This document shows positions 43,292 through 53,949 of a stretch of 64,000 nt of DNA, piece after piece (position 1 is the stretch's first letter; each line of letters starts with the position of its first letter). The DNA comes from Bathynomus jamesi. Lineage: Eukaryota > Arthropoda > Malacostraca > Isopoda > Cirolanidae. The notes beneath the pieces are model-generated. The model did no database searches and was not told the DNA's origin. It was given only the letters and a program-made list of their open reading frames with translations. Made by a program: the position numbers and the translations under genes. The DNA is taken from the NCBI GenBank assembly GCA_023014485.1, contig JAJOZX010000481.1:327501-391500 (forward strand), given 5' to 3'.

Positions 43292-43708
43292 TAGGGATGT
43301 AACGGGTAGCGCTTTTACTGGGTAATCGGGTACGGGTACCAGAAGTGTAATACCCGATCGGGTACGGGTACTCGATCGGGTATTGAAGACGCTCCAAAAT
43401 TTGTTGGTTTAGTACCGCGACTTATTAACTGTGTGCAGTTCAAGCACTTGGCTTTGCTATTATCTAATTTATCAATGACAAAATAGTCCCAAACCATACT
43501 ACGATTTGCCATTTTGAATGTTTTGTTAAAAAATATTATACAAAAAATATATCAAGAAAACCTGCAAAACAATAAAATTAAAATTAAATTAGAATTTGGT
43601 TTTTACTACCCGTACCCGATTTTTTAGCAATTACACGATCGGGTCGGGTATCATCGAGTAGTACATTACCCGATCGGGTCGGGTACCCGTTCGGGTACCC
43701 GTGACTTA
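43292..43708 (-). mobile_element. Short hAT derivative with CGGGTA subterminal repeats and BED remnant
   Basis: The left end TAGGGATGTAACGGGTA and, inverted, the right end TAAGTCACGGGTACC are similar. Both ends are filled with CGGGTA and ATCGGGT words. The minus-strand stretch 43512-43390 reads MANRSMVWDYFVIDKLDNSK and CLNCTQLISRG, the start of a BED zinc finger. It is 417 bp, so nearly the whole transposase is deleted. A target duplication is not evident. Confidence 0.65.
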
Positions 43709-43729
43709 AATTTATAGAGTGGACACTAC

Positions 43730-44204
43730 GTAACAAAAAATAAGTAAATAAATACTAATACAAATAAAACACTAATGAACATTATGTGTTTTTTAATCTA
43801 TTTTCATTATTCATCTAAGGAATTATTTACTTATCTATCTTCATTAATGAAGGGCCGCAGTTCGTTCGCGCTCATACGCGGGATTTAAAATGAATTATAC
43901 GGGATTACGACTCTGATTGACTTGACACTCTATCAACAAGTATATTATGGGTTAGTATGTATGTATTGTTGTTGTTTAACCTCCTTCGCAACATCTAAGG
44001 TCATGTGACGGAGGGAACCTGCAACTTTACGTGGGATCCGAACCACAGATCGCTACATAATCTCGACGCGGAGGACGGTCTACCTCCGACTACTATCCAG
44101 ATCCAATGTCGCTTAACTTCGCTGATCATCATTGGAAACGGTGTTACGACATTGGCTACGACAATAAATGCAAAACTTCACTTTTTTACGGGGAGGTCGA
44201 AATG
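43730..44204. other. No gene seen
   Basis: AT-rich, then from about 43990 a moderately GC-rich stretch containing GTGGGATCCGAACCAC that also occurs near 30050 inverted. No coding sequence is recognised. Confidence 0.45.
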
Positions 44205-45849
44205 TGACAATAAAACTCATACCAATAAACGAATTTTATTTCCAAAACAGCTTCGATGTCCACTGGCATCCTCTTCGGGTGGATACAGAAAAACGAATGA
44301 ACAAAAGTGAGTAAGGAAACAATCCAGGAAAGGTAAGGAACATTCTAGAAGACCAGAGACCATTGATAAATTCACACCTAGGTTAGATCCCGATCACTCG
44401 ACACCGGAAGGGCTTTTTTGACCAAGAATCTCATTAAGGGGTCAAGCTTATAAGTACCTTCACACAAATTACATATCTTCTTGGTCTATACATACAGATT
44501 CTATTATTTTTCTTTTGACATAATTATTACATTTATAAAGTAACTTACTTGATTCCCAATATGGCATGATTATTTTGGCTGGCGTGATAAAAAATTGCAT
44601 TATTAGTGTTACAACATCTGAAGGCATATTTATGTTTTTTAATACGAGTTTCAATATTTCTTCCAGTTTCTCCTACATATACTAAATCACAATTTTTACA
44701 GGGAATACTGTAGACAACCGCTTTCTCCTGTTTTGCAAAGTTATTCATAACCAATTCACTTTTTGCAGTAGACGAATATTTGAACGCCAAATCAAACCTA
44801 AAATCTTTCGTCAAAGGTTTTACACTTTCTAAGCCGGAAATGTAAGGCAAACTCAAATATTGTTTTTGGTTAACTAAAGGTTCCCGAGGGGCATAAAAAG
44901 ATTTCCTGGCTTTAAAATACGCCTTTCTGATAAACCACTCAGAATATTTTAAATCCTTAAAGATGTTCCAAATCTTTGAATTTTCTGAGTCCAGCAAATG
45001 TGGGCTACAAATCTTGAGTGCTCTCAGAAACGTGGAAGAAATAATTGAGCTTTTAACACCATCATCATGATATGAAAAATAATGAATATACAAATTGTAG
45101 TGAGTGGGTTTTCTATAGACAGTGAAATTGGGCTTCCCATTTTTGTTAATACCGAAACATCTAAAAAAGGTAATTGTTTGTCGTTTTCCCATTCATATTT
45201 AAGTTTAATAGAGGGAACAAGATTATTTAATGACTGAAAGAAAGTATCAAAGTTGTTCCAGTTGTCAGGCCAAAATGAGAAAATATCATCTACATAACGA
45301 AACCAAATTAAATTACTGGAACATATTGTTTGTAACAATTCCGACTCATAATATTCATGTATAATGTACTCAGTATTCGGGATAAAGGGGACCCCCATTC
45401 CCATATCTAAACGCTGTAAATAAAATTCCTCACCAAGGAGAAAGCATTATTGGTGACACAGAATTTTATCAATTCTAAAAATACAAGTGTGGGCATGCCA
45501 AGTCCTACGTTACATGTTGGCAATTTTCTATCTAAAAAACTAAGTACATCATCAGTGGGAACTTTCGAAAACAATGAATCAACATCAAAACTGATCATTC
45601 TTCCACGCTTTAAATCTAAGGACATAACTTTATTAATAAAATCACAGGAATTAGTGATGTGCGAGCCAGAAAATTTACCAACTAATGGGAACAGTTTATA
45701 TGCAAGAAATTTAGATAACCTTTAACTAAAGGTATCTCTGTGTGAAATAATAGGACGGAGCGGTATATTATTTTTATGGGTTTTCGGTAAGCTGTAAATG
45801 TGGGGGGAGTTTGGGGTTAATCTGTAGAAATCTTTTATCCCCAATATCG
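44205..45849 (-). mobile_element. Penelope-like element, left copy (minus strand)
   Basis: This runs from the RT fingers region near 45849 to the 3' hairpin region near 44205. The 3' part includes CTGGCATCCTCTTCGGG and ACACCGGAAGGGC, shared with 12226-12435 and 49964-50100. At 45849/45850 it abuts a second copy in opposite orientation. The 5' part of the element is missing. Confidence 0.8.
44545..45840 (-). pseudogene. Penelope-like RT with GIY-YIG endonuclease, left copy
   Basis: The minus strand reads PHIYSLPKTHKNNIPLRPII (45800-45740) and, after stops, SFDVDSLFSKVPTDDVLSFL (45590-45530). From 45404 it reads GMGVPFIPNTEYI and the catalytic WFRYVDDIFSFWPDNWNNFD. After a frameshift near 45190 comes a 215-codon stretch ending in the GIY-YIG domain: VVYSIPCKNCDLVYVGETGR with a Cys pair, then IKKHKYAF and YHASQNNH. 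In intact Penelope-like elements this one protein nicks the target and copies the RNA. Three breaks inactivate this copy. The C-terminal 215 codons differ from the right copy at about 3 positions. Confidence 0.8.
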
Positions 45850-46908
45850 CGTACATTATATATGGAATATTATGAGTCTGAATTGTTACAAACAATATGT
45901 TCCAGTAATTTAATTTGGTTTCGTTATGTAGATGATATTTTCTCATTTTGGCCTGACAACTGGAACAACTTTGATACTTTCTTTCAGTCATTAAATAATC
46001 TTGTTCTCTCTATTAAACTTAAATATGAATGGGAAAACGACAAACAATTATTAAACTTAAATATGAATGGGAAAACGACAAACAATTACCTTTTTTAGAT
46101 GTTTTGGTATTAACAAAAATGGGAAGCCCAATTTCACTGTCTATAGAAAACCCACTCACTACAATTTGTATATTCATTATTTTTCATATCATGATGATGG
46201 TATTAAAAGCTCAATTATTTCTTCCATGTTTCTGAGAGCACTCAGGATTTGTAGCCCACATTTGCTGGACTCAGAAAATTCAAAGATTTGGAACATCTTT
46301 AAGGATTTAAAATATTCTGAGTGGTTTATCAGAAAGGCGTATTTTAAAGCCAGGAAATCTTTTTATGCCCCTCGGGAACCTTTAGTTAACCAAAAACAAT
46401 ATTTGAGTTTGCCTTACATTTCCGGCTTAGAAAGTGTAAAACCTTTGACGAAAGATTTTAGGTTTGATTTGGCGTTCAAATATTCGTCTACTGCAAAAAG
46501 TGAATTGGTTATGAATAACTTTGCAAAACAGGAGAAAGCGGTTGTCTACAGTATTCCCTGTAAAAATTGTGATTTAGTATATGTAGGAGAAACTGGAAGA
46601 AATATTGAAACTCGTATTAAAAAACATAAATATGCCTTCAGATGTTGTAACACTAATAATGCAATTTTTTATCACGCCAGCCAAAATAATCATGCCATAT
46701 TGGGAATCAAGTAAGTTACTTTATAAATGTAATAATTATGTCAAAAGAAAAATAATAGAATCTCTATGTATAGACCAAGAAGTAATTTAATTTGTGTAAA
46801 GGTACTTATAAGCTTGACCCCTTAATGAGATTCTTGGTCAAAAATGCCCTTCCGGTGTCGAGTGATCGGGATCTAACCTAGGTGTGAATTTCTCAATGGT
46901 CTCTGGTC
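45850..46908 (+). pseudogene. Penelope-like RT with GIY-YIG endonuclease, right copy
   Basis: It begins inside the RT domain (EYYESELLQTICSSNLIWF, then RYVDDIFSFW) directly at the head-to-head junction. At 46012-46089 a 39-bp segment (ATTAAACTTAAATATGAATG...) is duplicated in tandem and shifts the frame. 46067-46714 encodes the C-terminal 215 codons, including the GIY-YIG domain, almost identical to the left copy. The 3' region continues to 46908 and, after the 3,039-bp hAT insertion, from 49964 to about 50100. Confidence 0.8.
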
Positions 46909-47109
46909 TTCTAGAACAGGGGTGGGGAACCTTTTTATGTGTGAAGGCCACATTGAAATTTGCCGCCCTCAATGAGGCCGCAGTCAATAAGTGTGACTAT
47001 TTTTTACAGTAATTTTAAACCTTTTGTTAATATTATTTAAATTAATAGCTAGCAGGGAGTATACATGCATTTTAAGATGAATAATTTATTCACTTACCTT
47101 TTTAATAAT

Positions 47110-48926
47110 TTAATGACTTCTTTGAGATTGCTTCTGGTGAGACAACATTGTGATATCGGGTTCTAACATGGAGGTTTTAAGTTTTAATTGGTCCTCCAGA
47201 TGCTCATCTGTCATCTGTGTTCTCAACGAATTCTTGATTTGTGTCAAGTATGAGAATATGGATTCACAACGGTATGTCGTAGAAAAGCACGAAATCAATC
47301 GGCGAGCATGTTCGCGAAGGCGAGGGTATTCTACCGCCTTTTTCCAAATTTCAACGGGATCTTCCTTACTATCAAACAGAGATTTCAGGATATTATCTTC
47401 AGACAACTCAATAAGCTCCATTTGTAACTTCTGGTGCCTTTGATACATCAACTAAGTGAGGTTGAAAAGCTAGTTTCAGGGTGATATCATGCTTTTCCAA
47501 ATTAATGAATCTTTCATTGTATTCTTTGATTAATGAGTCTAAAACAGATTCGTATTTTTCGAAAGATTCACAGTTATACTCTTCATTTTCATTAATTATT
47601 TTTGTTAACTGGGGAAAGTGTTCTTCTGAAAGTTTCGACTGAGCAAGAAGAGATTTGAAAAACGACAACTTCTTTCTAAATGCCAGAATTTTTTGCCACA
47701 TATCATAGATAGATTTAGTTTTACCTTGCAGCGAAATATTTAACTCATTTTGCTTTGACATTATATCACATAGAAATGCAACATCTCGGTGAAAATTTGC
47801 ACCTGATAATTCACAATGTTGATTGTTTCCTTGAAAAAAGTCAATTATTTGCTCTCGCAAAGTTAAAATTTGGACTAATACTTGTCCTTGCGATAACCAG
47901 CGCACTTTCGAATGATAGGGCAAATCTACACTGATTATCTCATCATCCATCATGAGCATGTTTCGAAACTGGCGATGCCTCGTAGCATTTGCTCGAATAT
48001 AGTTCACAATACCTATAACTTTTTGCAAAGTGTCATTTAAAATGACAGATTTGGCACAGAGATTTTGCTGATGCAAAATGCAATGAAAAGAAATCAGTGC
48101 ATTTGGATCTGAGAGTTCTCTTTTAAGATGTGCAATAAATCCTTCGTTCTTCCCAGTCATAGATGGAGCACCATCTGTACACACACTCACCAAGTTAGTA
48201 AAATTTAGTCCAATTTCATAACATTTATCTTTAAAGTTGTTGAAAATATCAATTCCCCGCGTCCTTCCCTTAAGGGTGCCTAAAGCGAGCAATTCTTCAA
48301 ATAAATGAAAATCTTCAGTTACAGCACGAACAAAATACAATACTTGTGCTGAATCAGTGGAATCTGTCGATTCATCCAAAGCTATTGAGTAATATACAGT
48401 TTCTTTTTGGATTATTTTTTGAAGTTGCTCAGTTACATTGCGAGCTAACTCATGCTGCCGATCTGTATTAGTTCTTCTTGAAAGAGGTACGTCTTTATAT
48501 TTGTTAACTTTATCTGGATCTAAGCATCTTACGACTTCAACGATGCATTCCTTTATAAGTTCTGCATCGCTAAATGGCTTACCTTTTTTTTCCAAGCAAA
48601 TATGCTACTTTATAACTTGCCTCAGTCGTAGCATTTCCTTGATGTAGGCCTAACACTGAATGGAATAATTCTCTTTGCTTTTGCTTTCCATCTTTTAATT
48701 TATTCAATGCAATCTTTCGAGCCTCACCCTCTAATTTGGCATATTTATTGTCCTTATGAGCAACATAGTGCTGGTGCGCATTGTATTTCTTTATTGTTGA
48801 AATTACGGTATCACAGAGCAAGCAAGTCATTTTACCACTATTAAACACTACAAAAAATTGTAATTCCCATTCGTCATTAAAGACTCTATTTTCTTCTTTC
48901 AGCGTTCTTTTTACTTTTTTAGACAT
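47110..48926 (-). pseudogene. hAT transposase (FAM200/ZBED5/GTF2IRD2-like), two frame breaks
   Basis: From ATG 48926, MSKKVKRTLKEENRVFNDEW and a zinc-finger segment CLLCDTVIS...HQHYVAH run to an A-tract at about 48584-48591, where the frame shifts. 48595-47408 (395 codons) holds SIALDESTDSTDSAQ with the first catalytic aspartate and VSVCTDGAPSMTGKNEGF with the second. It also has FHCILHQQNL and KVRWLSQGQVL. A second shift near 47430 leads to LISCFSTTYRCESIFSYLTQ with the last glutamate and NSLRTQMTDEHLEDQL (to 47110). Length and order match full-size transposases of this group, so only two small indels separate it from an intact gene. Both could also be sequencing errors at homopolymers. Confidence 0.85.
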
Positions 48927-48959
48927 GATGGGGAGGCAAATGAAGAAATTTATTTAATC

Positions 48960-49940
48960 TGAAAACACAAATTATTGATTGATGGTAACAAGCAAGGCAG
49001 CGAAATAATCAAAGCAAATAACACACATCGATAGACGGACACACATGCACGTGCACCACCACTGAAATCAAATCACTGACTGACATTTGCCAACAACTGA
49101 CATTATGGTTCTTACGTCCTGTATTTTACAGGACAGTCCCGCATTTGATCCAAAAATCCCGCGTCAAAATCCCGCGTCAAAATCCCGCGTTCAAAATGTT
49201 CCGCAAAAAAATATTTTTTTAAGCAAATTTTTTAGGGCTGAATTGATTTAGAATTTCAATATTATGTATAATAATTTCAATTTATTCACGATGTTTAATT
49301 GTTAAATATTATTGCAATAAAATTTTTCTAATTTTGTTTGTTGTAACCGTTGAAGAAATCTAGTTTCAATTTGAAAAAAAATTTGGTCTTAAAAAAAACC
49401 TCAGAAAATGTTTTGTCCCGCATGGGCATTTGACAAATCTGGCAACCCTACCTACGTCATATATACTGTATACTTTGTAATTTGTTCTTATTTATTATAA
49501 TTCGTCTTCCGTAGCATGTATTAAAAAAATGTATTTCCGTAGTTACGCAGTATGTAATTTGCTCATGTAATTAAAAAAATGTAAATAAGTGAAGATTTGG
49601 AAAACGTAGGTGTACGGAGAATTCTGGAAAAGCTTTAACTGAAGCGGGCAATTGGCGCAAATAACACATCATTTCATAAAGGTGCGTTCATTTTTCTTAT
49701 TTTTACGTCTACATGTGTTTTGTACATATGGGTGTGAATGATTTATAAAGTTAGTTATATTTCGTTCACTTTACATTTGGCGCGATGCTTTAGCATTAGC
49801 TAGTATCTATTTTGTAAGAGTTCAGTAGTTATATTCTGTTATATATTATTATAACTGCTTGGAATTCATGGTTTTTATATAAATTAAGATTTATCTCGAT
49901 AAGTCGCAGAAGGCCGCACTTGATGACCCAGAAGGCCGCA
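48960..49940. other. Left non-coding part of the 3-kb hAT element
   Basis: AT-rich 5' region of the transposase gene with ATCCCGCGTCAAA repeated at 49163-49193. No other gene. Confidence 0.6.
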
Positions 49941-49963
49941 GGTTCCCCACCCCTGTTCTAGAA

Positions 49964-50100
49964 TGTTCCTTACCTTTCCTGGATTGTTTCCTTACTAACT
50001 TTTGTTCATTTGTATCCACCCGAAGAGGATGCCAGTGTACATCGAAACTGTTGTGGAAATGAACTTCGTCTATTAGTGTGGGTTTTATTGTCACATTAGC
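49964..50100 (+). mobile_element. Penelope-like 3' end, continuation of the right copy
   Basis: It continues the sequence interrupted at 46908. It carries a hammerhead-like arrangement on the plus strand: CCGAAGA (50020-50026), stem GATG/CATC (50028-50031 with 50040-50043), GAAAC, then GTGG pairing with CCAC. Confidence 0.75.
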
Positions 50101-50261
50101 TACGACTATTATGGGTTATATTAAGTTTGGTTATCATAGGATAACATACACATTAAGGGAGAACCAAGGAAGATCTTAGTAACACACTCGCTCCTCCCAG
50201 TCCTCCTTTAGGTTGTGTTACAGGGTTTTTGTTGCGCAAGGTGCAGCGAGCATTCTAATAT

Positions 50262-50296
50262 ATATATATATATAATATATATATATATATAATATA
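50262..50296. repeat. (TA)n microsatellite
   Basis: Interrupted TA run directly at the left end of the mariner-type element, resumed at 51908. Confidence 0.85.
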
Positions 50297-51907
50297 CCGG
50301 GTGGCCCAAAAAAAATGGCACCAATTTTCAGAAGTGATATCTCAATAACCATTGCAGTTAGGGATTTAAAAAAAACAACCAAATGAAAGATAATTCTTTT
50401 CTCTTTAAATACTTATTCAATAGCTTGATGGTTATAAACCCATGTAATGCCAAAAATTGGCTTATAAGAAAAATATACCAAAAAAAGTTGCGCATTTATA
50501 TTTATTCCTTTTATTTTTTTCTAATTAATTATCTCCTAATTTCCGGTCTTTAAACGAAGTTCTGTGGTTTTAAGTTAAACCTAATTTTCAATAAATGGCT
50601 CAATCTGCCCTCCATTATGGTCAACCACAGCCTGTAATCTCGCCCTCCATTTTGAAATTGCCTTTGAGATCGTCACTTGTGAGAGATTTTCCCATGCAGC
50701 CTGAATTCGTTCACGAAGATGGTTCACATCACGGATTTTCTGACCATGGTAGACTTCTCTCTCTAAGGCAGACCACACAAAGTAGTCAATGGGGTTTAGA
50801 TCTGGGCTGCATGGTGGCCAATTATTTGGTTCGATAAAACCAGGACAATTATTATTGAGAAATGTTATTGTTTCCTTGGCTGTATGAGATGGGGCTCCAT
50901 CTTGCATGAACACAAAAATCAGTGCTCGTCTCCTTGATCTCTGACAACATTGGAGACAAAATGTCATTACAGTAGTAAATTGAGTTAATTTTAACGCCTC
51001 GCTGAATAAAAATGATGGATGTTTTGTTCTCAGATGACGCTGCAAGGGAAACCATTATCGAATCTGAAAAGTGTTTTTTTTTTCACGCAAAAGTCGTTTT
51101 GGGTCAACATGAGTTTTTGTCGCCACTGCTGCACGAACCCGATCATTTTGGGTATTTCGTGGTGTTTCGACCGTAAATCGTTTCTCATCAGAAAACCAAA
51201 TTTTTTTCACAGACCATTTGACCGAAATCTTCGCAATAGATTTTTACATCGATGAACGTCTTTCTTTCACAGGCTCCGATAAAGCAGTAACCTTCACCTC
51301 TTAAATGTTTTCAACCCAAGATCTTTTCGAATTATTCGCTGTACTGATGAACGTGAAATCCCGGTTTCTTTCGCAACTTCACGTTCACTTTTACTTGTTC
51401 CGGTTGTTCCTCTTGACTTAAAACCATTTCATTTACTTTTTCAATGTTTCTGGCGTTCTAATACTTTTGGTCGACCACTTCCCGGACGCCGTTGATTGCT
51501 GCCGGTTTCTTTAAGTTTTTGTAAAAAATGTGTCACAGTTCTTTTTTTCCAATTTCTATTTGGAAATTCGTAAAGGATTCTGTTTAATGAATATCCTTTT
51601 TCTTCACGTAGTGCTTGTATAATGTTCTTATCAGATTCTCTCAATCCCATCTTGAGGGGTCTGGAATAGAAAAATTTCATTTAAAATTAGGATCAAGGAA
51701 TAAATATAAATGCGCAACTTTTTTTGTATATTTTTTTTGGAAGCCAATTTTGGGAATTATATGGGCTTATAACCATCAAGCCATAGAATAAGTATTTAAA
51801 GAGAAAAGAATTATCTTTCATTTGGTTGCCCTTTTTAAGTCCCTAGCTGCAATGGTTATTGAGATATCACTTCTCAAAATTGGTGCCATTTTTTTTGGGC
51901 CACCCTG
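50297..51907 (-). mobile_element. Mariner-type element with TIRs of about 220 bp
   Basis: CCGGGTGGCCCAAAAAAAAT (left) and, inverted, CAGGGTGGCCCAAAAAAAAT (right) are flanked by TA (50295-50296, 51908-51909). The inverted match continues inward to about 50515 and 51693 with roughly 10% differences. It is 1,611 bp with a minus-strand transposase, and it sits within a TA microsatellite. Confidence 0.9.
50581..51680 (-). pseudogene. Mariner-type transposase, DD37D-like, broken
   Basis: On the minus strand from about 51651, MGLRESDKNIIQALREEKGY is followed by a helix-turn-helix region and the GSGRPK linker (51441-51680). The middle is interrupted by several stops. 50920-50585 is open and holds FMQDGAPSHTAKETITFLNN, then NNWPPCSPDLNPIDYFVW. 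I count 37 residues between the aspartate of QDG and that of NPID, the spacing of DD37D mariner families rather than classical DD34D. The C-terminus (LQAVVDHNGGQIE) is intact. The middle breaks inactivate it. Confidence 0.8.
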
Positions 51908-52006
51908 TATATATATATATATATATTAACGTAAAGAACGACGCTTTGTATAGGAGAATATTCCGCGCAAGATGAGAGCGAAAGAACGAAACAAATGAAA
52001 AAATGA

Positions 52007-52079
52007 GGTAACTACCCGGGAATCGAACCCGGGATCTTCCGATTGCCAGTCAGATATGATAACCATTACACCACGGGCC
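52007..52079 (-). repeat. tRNA-Val-like unit, array copy 1
   Basis: A box TGGTGTAATGG, B box GGTTCGATTCC, T stem CCGGG/CCCGG. The anticodon loop is altered (CTGGCAA here, read as TCTGA-loop-TCGGA). The acceptor stem is unpaired. Confidence 0.6.
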
Positions 52080-52275
52080 TCACTCAATCAAATGTCGTAA
52101 TTCCTCTACATGCGCGCAGAAACCAATGCCCCAAAGGGGCACCTCCCGCATGCCGTAACATTATATACATTATAACTGCAAACACGCAGTATAATTAACG
52201 TAAAGAACGACGCTTTGTATAGGAGAATATTCCGCGCAAGATGAGAGCGAAAGAATGAAACAAATGAAAAAATGA

Positions 52276-52348
52276 GGTAACCACCCGGGAATCGAACCCG
52301 GGATCTTCCGATTGCCGGTCAGATATGATAACCATTACACCACGGGCC
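52276..52348 (-). repeat. tRNA-Val-like unit, array copy 2
   Basis: Same as copy 1 but with anticodon loop CCGGCAA. A and B boxes are perfect. Confidence 0.6.
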
Positions 52349-52543
52349 TCACTCAATCAAATGTCGTAATTCCTCTACATGCGCGCAGAAACCAATGCCC
52401 CAAAGGGGCACCTCCCGCATGCCGTAACATTATATACATTATAACTGCAAACACGCAGTATAATTAACGTAAAGAACGACGCTTTGTATAGGAGAATATT
52501 CCGCGCAAGATGAGAGCGAAAGAACGAAACAAATGAAAAATGA

Positions 52544-52616
52544 GGTAACCACCCTGGAATCGAACCTAGGATCTTCCGATTGCCGGTCAGATATGATAAC
52601 CATTACACCACGGGCC
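52544..52616 (-). repeat. tRNA-Val-like unit, array copy 3
   Basis: The T stem is weakened by changes (CCTAGG with CCAGG), otherwise like copy 2. Confidence 0.55.
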
Positions 52617-52812
52617 TCACTCAATCAAATGTCGTAATTCCTCTACATGCGCGCAGAAACCAATGCCCCAAAGGGGCACCTCCCGCATGCCGTAACATTA
52701 TATACATTATAACTGCAAACACGCAGTATAATTAACGTAAAGAACGACGCTTTGTATAGGAGAATATTCCGCGCAAGATGAGAGCGAAAGAACGAAACAA
52801 ATGAAAAAATGA

Positions 52813-52833
52813 GGTAACCACCCGGGAATCGAA
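52813..52833 (-). repeat. tRNA-like unit, array copy 4, truncated at the reversal point
   Basis: Only the 3' part up to the B box remains. The next base starts the inverted half of the array (TTACGACATTTGATTG). Confidence 0.65.
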
Positions 52834-52854
52834 TTACGACATTTGATTGAGTGA

Positions 52855-52927
52855 GGCCCGTGGTGTAATGGTTATCATATCTGACCGGCAATCGGAAGAT
52901 CCCGGGTTCGATTCCACGGTGGTTACC
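52855..52927 (+). repeat. tRNA-Val-like unit, array copy 5 (inverted half)
   Basis: Plus-strand orientation. The T stem 3' side is mutated (ATTCCACGG). Confidence 0.55.
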
Positions 52928-53123
52928 TCATTTTTTCATTTGTTTCGTTCTTTCGCTCTCATCTTGCGCGGAATATTCTCCTATACAAAGCGTCGTTCTT
53001 TACGTTAATTATACTGCGTGTTTGCAGTTATAATGTATATAATGTTACGGCATGCGGGAGGTGCCCCTTTGGGGCATTGTTTTCTGCGCGCATGTAGAGG
53101 AATTACGACATTTGATTGAGTGA

Positions 53124-53196
53124 GGCCCGTGGTGTAATGGTTATCATAGCTGACCGGCAATCGGAAGATCCCGGGTTCGATTCCCGGGTGGTTACC
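53124..53196 (+). repeat. tRNA-Val-like unit, array copy 6 (inverted half)
   Basis: Plus-strand orientation, with perfect A and B boxes and T stem. One change in the D-to-anticodon region (ATAGCTGA for ATATCTGA). Confidence 0.6.
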
Positions 53197-53295
53197 TCAT
53201 TTTTCATTTGTTTCGTTCTTTCGCTCTCATCTTGCGCGGAATATTCTCCTATACAAAGCGTCGTTCTTTACGTTAATTATACTGCGTGTTTGCAG

Positions 53296-53299
<4 letters not shown>

Positions 53300-53347
<48 letters not shown>
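53300..53347. repeat. (TA)n microsatellite
   Basis: About 23 TA repeats after the array. Confidence 0.95.
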
Positions 53348-53352
<5 letters not shown>

Positions 53353-53421
53353 TCACGAAAGTAACGAGTGAATAATATTTACAATGAAAATAACCACGAA
53401 GGAAAACGAAAACACAGAATG

Positions 53422-53461
53422 GTGCTCAAGCGCTTTCGTCTAATGACATCCTCAGGAACAC
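53422..53461 (-). ncRNA. Hammerhead-like motif, copy 3
   Basis: On the minus strand this is identical in all core positions to 11624-11663: GTGTTC/GAGCAC stem I, CTGAGGA, GTC-ATTA-GAC, GAAA, AGCGCT. It lies just upstream of the CR1-like element, with no Penelope coding sequence attached. Confidence 0.4.
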
Positions 53462-53949
53462 TCCTGTTTTGCTGGTGTGATGCAGTGTGTTTTGCTGGTG
53501 TGACGGTTACACGTGTTTCGATCGAAGTCCGAATAAAAGCGGTATTACAGTAAAAATCCTGCAGTTAATCAGTTTTAAACAGTGGCGGTATTGTGTTAAT
53601 AATTGATAGTGCATCGTGGTATTTCTTTTTAAAAAGTAAAAATCGCGTCAAATATCAAAAAAAGTAAATAAAAATGAAGCGAATTAATCTATACAGCATT
53701 TTTCCAAGTGTTTCTTTGTGAAGAAAATTAGGTGCCTATCGAAATTCCTACAAATACACCCCCATTATCCCCCGCAGCCACAGTTGCGAGCACCAATCAG
53801 TGAGAAGTATACAGCGTGCCACATCCCCCATCCTCCGGAGTAACGGAAAACTTTCCCTCATTCAGCTTGGGTCAACCCCCACCCAATACTTCCCATAATA
53901 CCCTTTTTGAGTCAATTTTGTGCACCAGCGGCTACCCTCTATCAGTAAC

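Larger units (their letters stand above)
46917..49955 (-). mobile_element. hAT element, 3,039 bp, inserted in the right Penelope-like copy
   Basis: The 8-bp direct repeat TTCTAGAA flanks it (46909-46916 and 49956-49963). The ends CAGGGGTGGGGAACC are perfectly inverted over 15 bp. The intact site is preserved in the left Penelope-like copy (GAACATTCTAGAAGACCAGA at 44340-44359), so the pre-insertion sequence is visible in the same window. It carries one long, nearly intact transposase gene. This makes it one of the youngest DNA transposons here. Confidence 0.95.
51927..53299. repeat. Array of 267-bp units with tRNA-like core, head-to-head reversal at 52833
   Basis: Units with ATTAACGTAAAGAACGACGC, TTCCGCGCAAGATGAGAGCG, a tRNA-like core, ATGCGCGCAGAAACC and the hairpin GCCCCAAAGGGGC repeat about every 267 bp from 51929, 52194, 52462 and 52733. 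The fourth breaks inside the tRNA-like core at 52833, where the array continues as its own reverse complement (two units, to 53299). Units differ by only a few bases each. Confidence 0.9.

Noticed and set aside
52007..53196. Functional tRNA genes
   Set aside because: The A and B boxes are good, but U33 is replaced, the acceptor stem does not pair, and no short T-run terminator follows consistently. tRNA-derived repeat is the better call.
51927..53299. CRISPR-like array
   Set aside because: The repeat unit is 267 bp, near-identical throughout, without short spacers, and the genome is eukaryotic.
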